DNA of 53,954 nt from Bacillus salacetis. GTDB lineage: Bacteria > Bacillota > Bacilli > Bacillales > Bacillaceae_B. This document shows, in pieces, positions 52,908 to 53,954 of the stretch; within the stretch, counting starts at the first letter, position 1; each line of letters starts with the position of its first letter. Where the stretch lies: positions 1 to 53,954 of the forward strand of contig NZ_QXIR01000035.1 of NCBI RefSeq assembly GCF_003581585.1, in the 5' to 3' direction. A program made the translations under genes and the position numbers. Below the pieces are notes generated by a model. That model was given only the letters and a program-made list of their open reading frames with translations, searched no databases and had not been told where the DNA came from.

Positions 52908-53873
52908 ATGGCAAAGCTTCTCTCGATAGGTGAAGTGTTGATTGACTTTATACCCCAGGAAAAGGGAGTCGCATTGAAAGATGTGGTATCCTTCGAAAGA
53001 GCTCCCGGCGGCGCACCGGCTAATGTGGCAGCCGCTGTGGCAAAGTACGGCCAGGAATCTGTGATGATTTCCAAACTTGGACAGGATGCATTCGGGGACT
53101 TCCTCATCGAAAAACTGGCTGATGCGGGGGTCAACACAGATTATATCCTCAGAACGAAGGAAGCCAACACGGCACTGGCTTTCGTTTCATTGAAAGAAAA
53201 CGGCGAGCGGGATTTCTCTTTCTACCGAAACCCATCGGCCGACTTGCTGCTGCAAGCAGATGAACTGGACGAGAATATCTTTGGAGAAGGAGATTTCCTT
53301 CATTTCTGCTCCGTCGACCTGGTGGAATCTCCGATGAAATATGCTCATGAACAAGCCATCGACATAGTGAAATCGCAAAAAGGAATCATCAGCTTCGATC
53401 CCAATGTGCGTTTACCCTTATGGGATGATGAAGAGGACTGCCGAAGAACGATCCTCGAATTCCTGCCGAAAGCCAATATTGTAAAGGTCTCGGATGAAGA
53501 GCTGGAATTCATCACAGGCATTTCTGATGAAAAAGAAGCCTTAAGCTCGCTGTTCAGCGGCGATGTCGAAGTAGTGATCTATACACAGGGAGCTAAGGGA
53601 GCGATGGTTTTGACACATGAAACCTCTCTGTTCAAACAGGGATTTGCGGTCGATGCCGTCGATACAACAGGAGCTGGTGATGCCTTCATCGGCGGATTCC
53701 TGTCTGTCCTTCTGAAAAATCATGTACGAAGAGAAAAACTGAAAGAATTCGTTGAAGCAAAAGGTGATGAACTCCTGACGTTCGCGAATGCCAGCGGTGC
53801 TTTGACGACAACGAATAAAGGCGGGATCAGCGCACTGCCGACCCTTCAGGAAATAGAAGAGATAGGTGAATAA
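52908..53873 (+). CDS. PfkB-family carbohydrate kinase, probable fructokinase
   Basis: 321 aa. PfkB signature 1 (APGGAPANVAAAVAKYG) and 2 (VDTTGAGDAFIGGF, catalytic Asp about 256). The start LLSIGEVLIDFIPQEKG and EANTALAFVSLKENGERDFSFYR are typical of bacterial fructokinases (ScrK/YdjE-like), which make fructose-6-phosphate. AGAGGTGG precedes the ATG. No sucrose gene is in view to its left, and the right side is cut by the window. Confidence 0.88.
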   Translation: MAKLLSIGEVLIDFIPQEKGVALKDVVSFERAPGGAPANVAAAVAKYGQESVMISKLGQDAFGDFLIEKLADAGVNTDYILRTKEANTALAFVSLKENGERDFSFYRNPSADLLLQADELDENIFGEGDFLHFCSVDLVESPMKYAHEQAIDIVKSQKGIISFDPNVRLPLWDDEEDCRRTILEFLPKANIVKVSDEELEFITGISDEKEALSSLFSGDVEVVIYTQGAKGAMVLTHETSLFKQGFAVDAVDTTGAGDAFIGGFLSVLLKNHVRREKLKEFVEAKGDELLTFANASGALTTTNKGGISALPTLQEIEEIGE

Positions 53874-53880
53874 AGCGAGA

Positions 53881-53915
53881 ACACCGGATGTCAGTATCAT
53901 CCGGTGTTTTTTTTA
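53881..53915 (+). terminator. Terminator of the sugar kinase gene
   Basis: ACACCGGATG (53881-53890) pairs perfectly with CATCCGGTGT (53898-53907), then eight T. Confidence 0.92.
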
Positions 53916-53927
53916 AATGGTTTAGAA

Positions 53928-53950
53928 AACCCCTGGCTATGCCGGGGGTT
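53928..53950 (-). terminator. Hairpin at window edge, probably a minus-strand terminator
   Basis: AACCCCTGGC (53928-53937) pairs with GCCGGGGGTT (53941-53950), a 3-base loop. A TTTT run follows only on the minus strand, so a convergent gene probably lies beyond the right edge. Confidence 0.6.
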
Positions 53951-53954
53951 CCAA

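Overview
This window looks like a chromosomal segment of a Gram-positive, low-to-mid GC member of the Bacillaceae (Bacillus in the broad sense; the genus cannot be fixed from the sequence). The signs are strong AGGAGG-type ribosome binding sites, frequent TTG and GTG starts, CcpA cre-like sites, GlpP-type and LicT-type antitermination leaders, SigL (sigma-54) regulation, and close likeness to Bacillus GlpT, LicT-BglP-BglH, SstT, Ohr and SodA. There is no rRNA, tRNA, CRISPR array, prophage or intact insertion sequence.

Layout. 1-3.9 kb: end of a membrane protein, a hypothetical gene, a Bacillus-type interspersed repeat, a small membrane protein, glpT (minus) behind an attenuator-like leader, and a STAS-domain gene. 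3.9-11.7 kb: a PrpR-like regulator with a degenerate AAA+ domain, divergent from a sugar-acid operon (zinc dehydrogenase, TRAP transporter dctPQM, OtnK-type kinase, OtnC-type decarboxylase). 11.8-17.9 kb: a two-lobed aspartyl protease, a MetNIQ-like ABC importer whose ATPase lacks the NIL domain, an M50-like protease, a DUF402 protein and an acyl-CoA-dehydrogenase-like flavoprotein. 17.9-23.6 kb: licT-bglP-bglH with two RAT/terminator switches, then an XRE regulator with 28-residue repeats. 23.8-32.3 kb: a small hypothetical, a DUF418 protein, ohr, sstT, and a six-gene cluster (DUF6220, 67-aa protein, MacB-type permease, ATPase, sensor kinase, response regulator). 32.3-36.8 kb: a sigma-54 activator, a consensus -24/-12 promoter and the operon it probably drives (YjiH-type membrane protein and class-III aminotransferase). 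36.9-44.7 kb: an SplB-like radical SAM protein, a PrmA-like methyltransferase, a 53-bp tandem array, an esterase, a HAD phosphatase, a C1q-like protein, a SufR-like regulator divergent from sodA, and a gene carrying a C10 tract. 44.8-53.9 kb: a luciferase-like monooxygenase with an FMN reductase, a five-gene peptide ABC transporter and a PfkB-family sugar kinase.

The most striking unexplained structure is a family of eleven 55-bp intergenic palindromes with centre GGGGAC-W-GTCCCC and ends CTTTA/TAAAG, between 24.2 and 52.8 kb. Their arms differ between copies but mostly change together. Other signals worth following are the 53-bp array with hierarchical periodicity, a palindromic operator occurring three times around the sigma-54 activator (one copy inside its own coding sequence, upstream of the target promoter), and a tetronate-type catabolic operon with no 2-oxo-tetronate isomerase.
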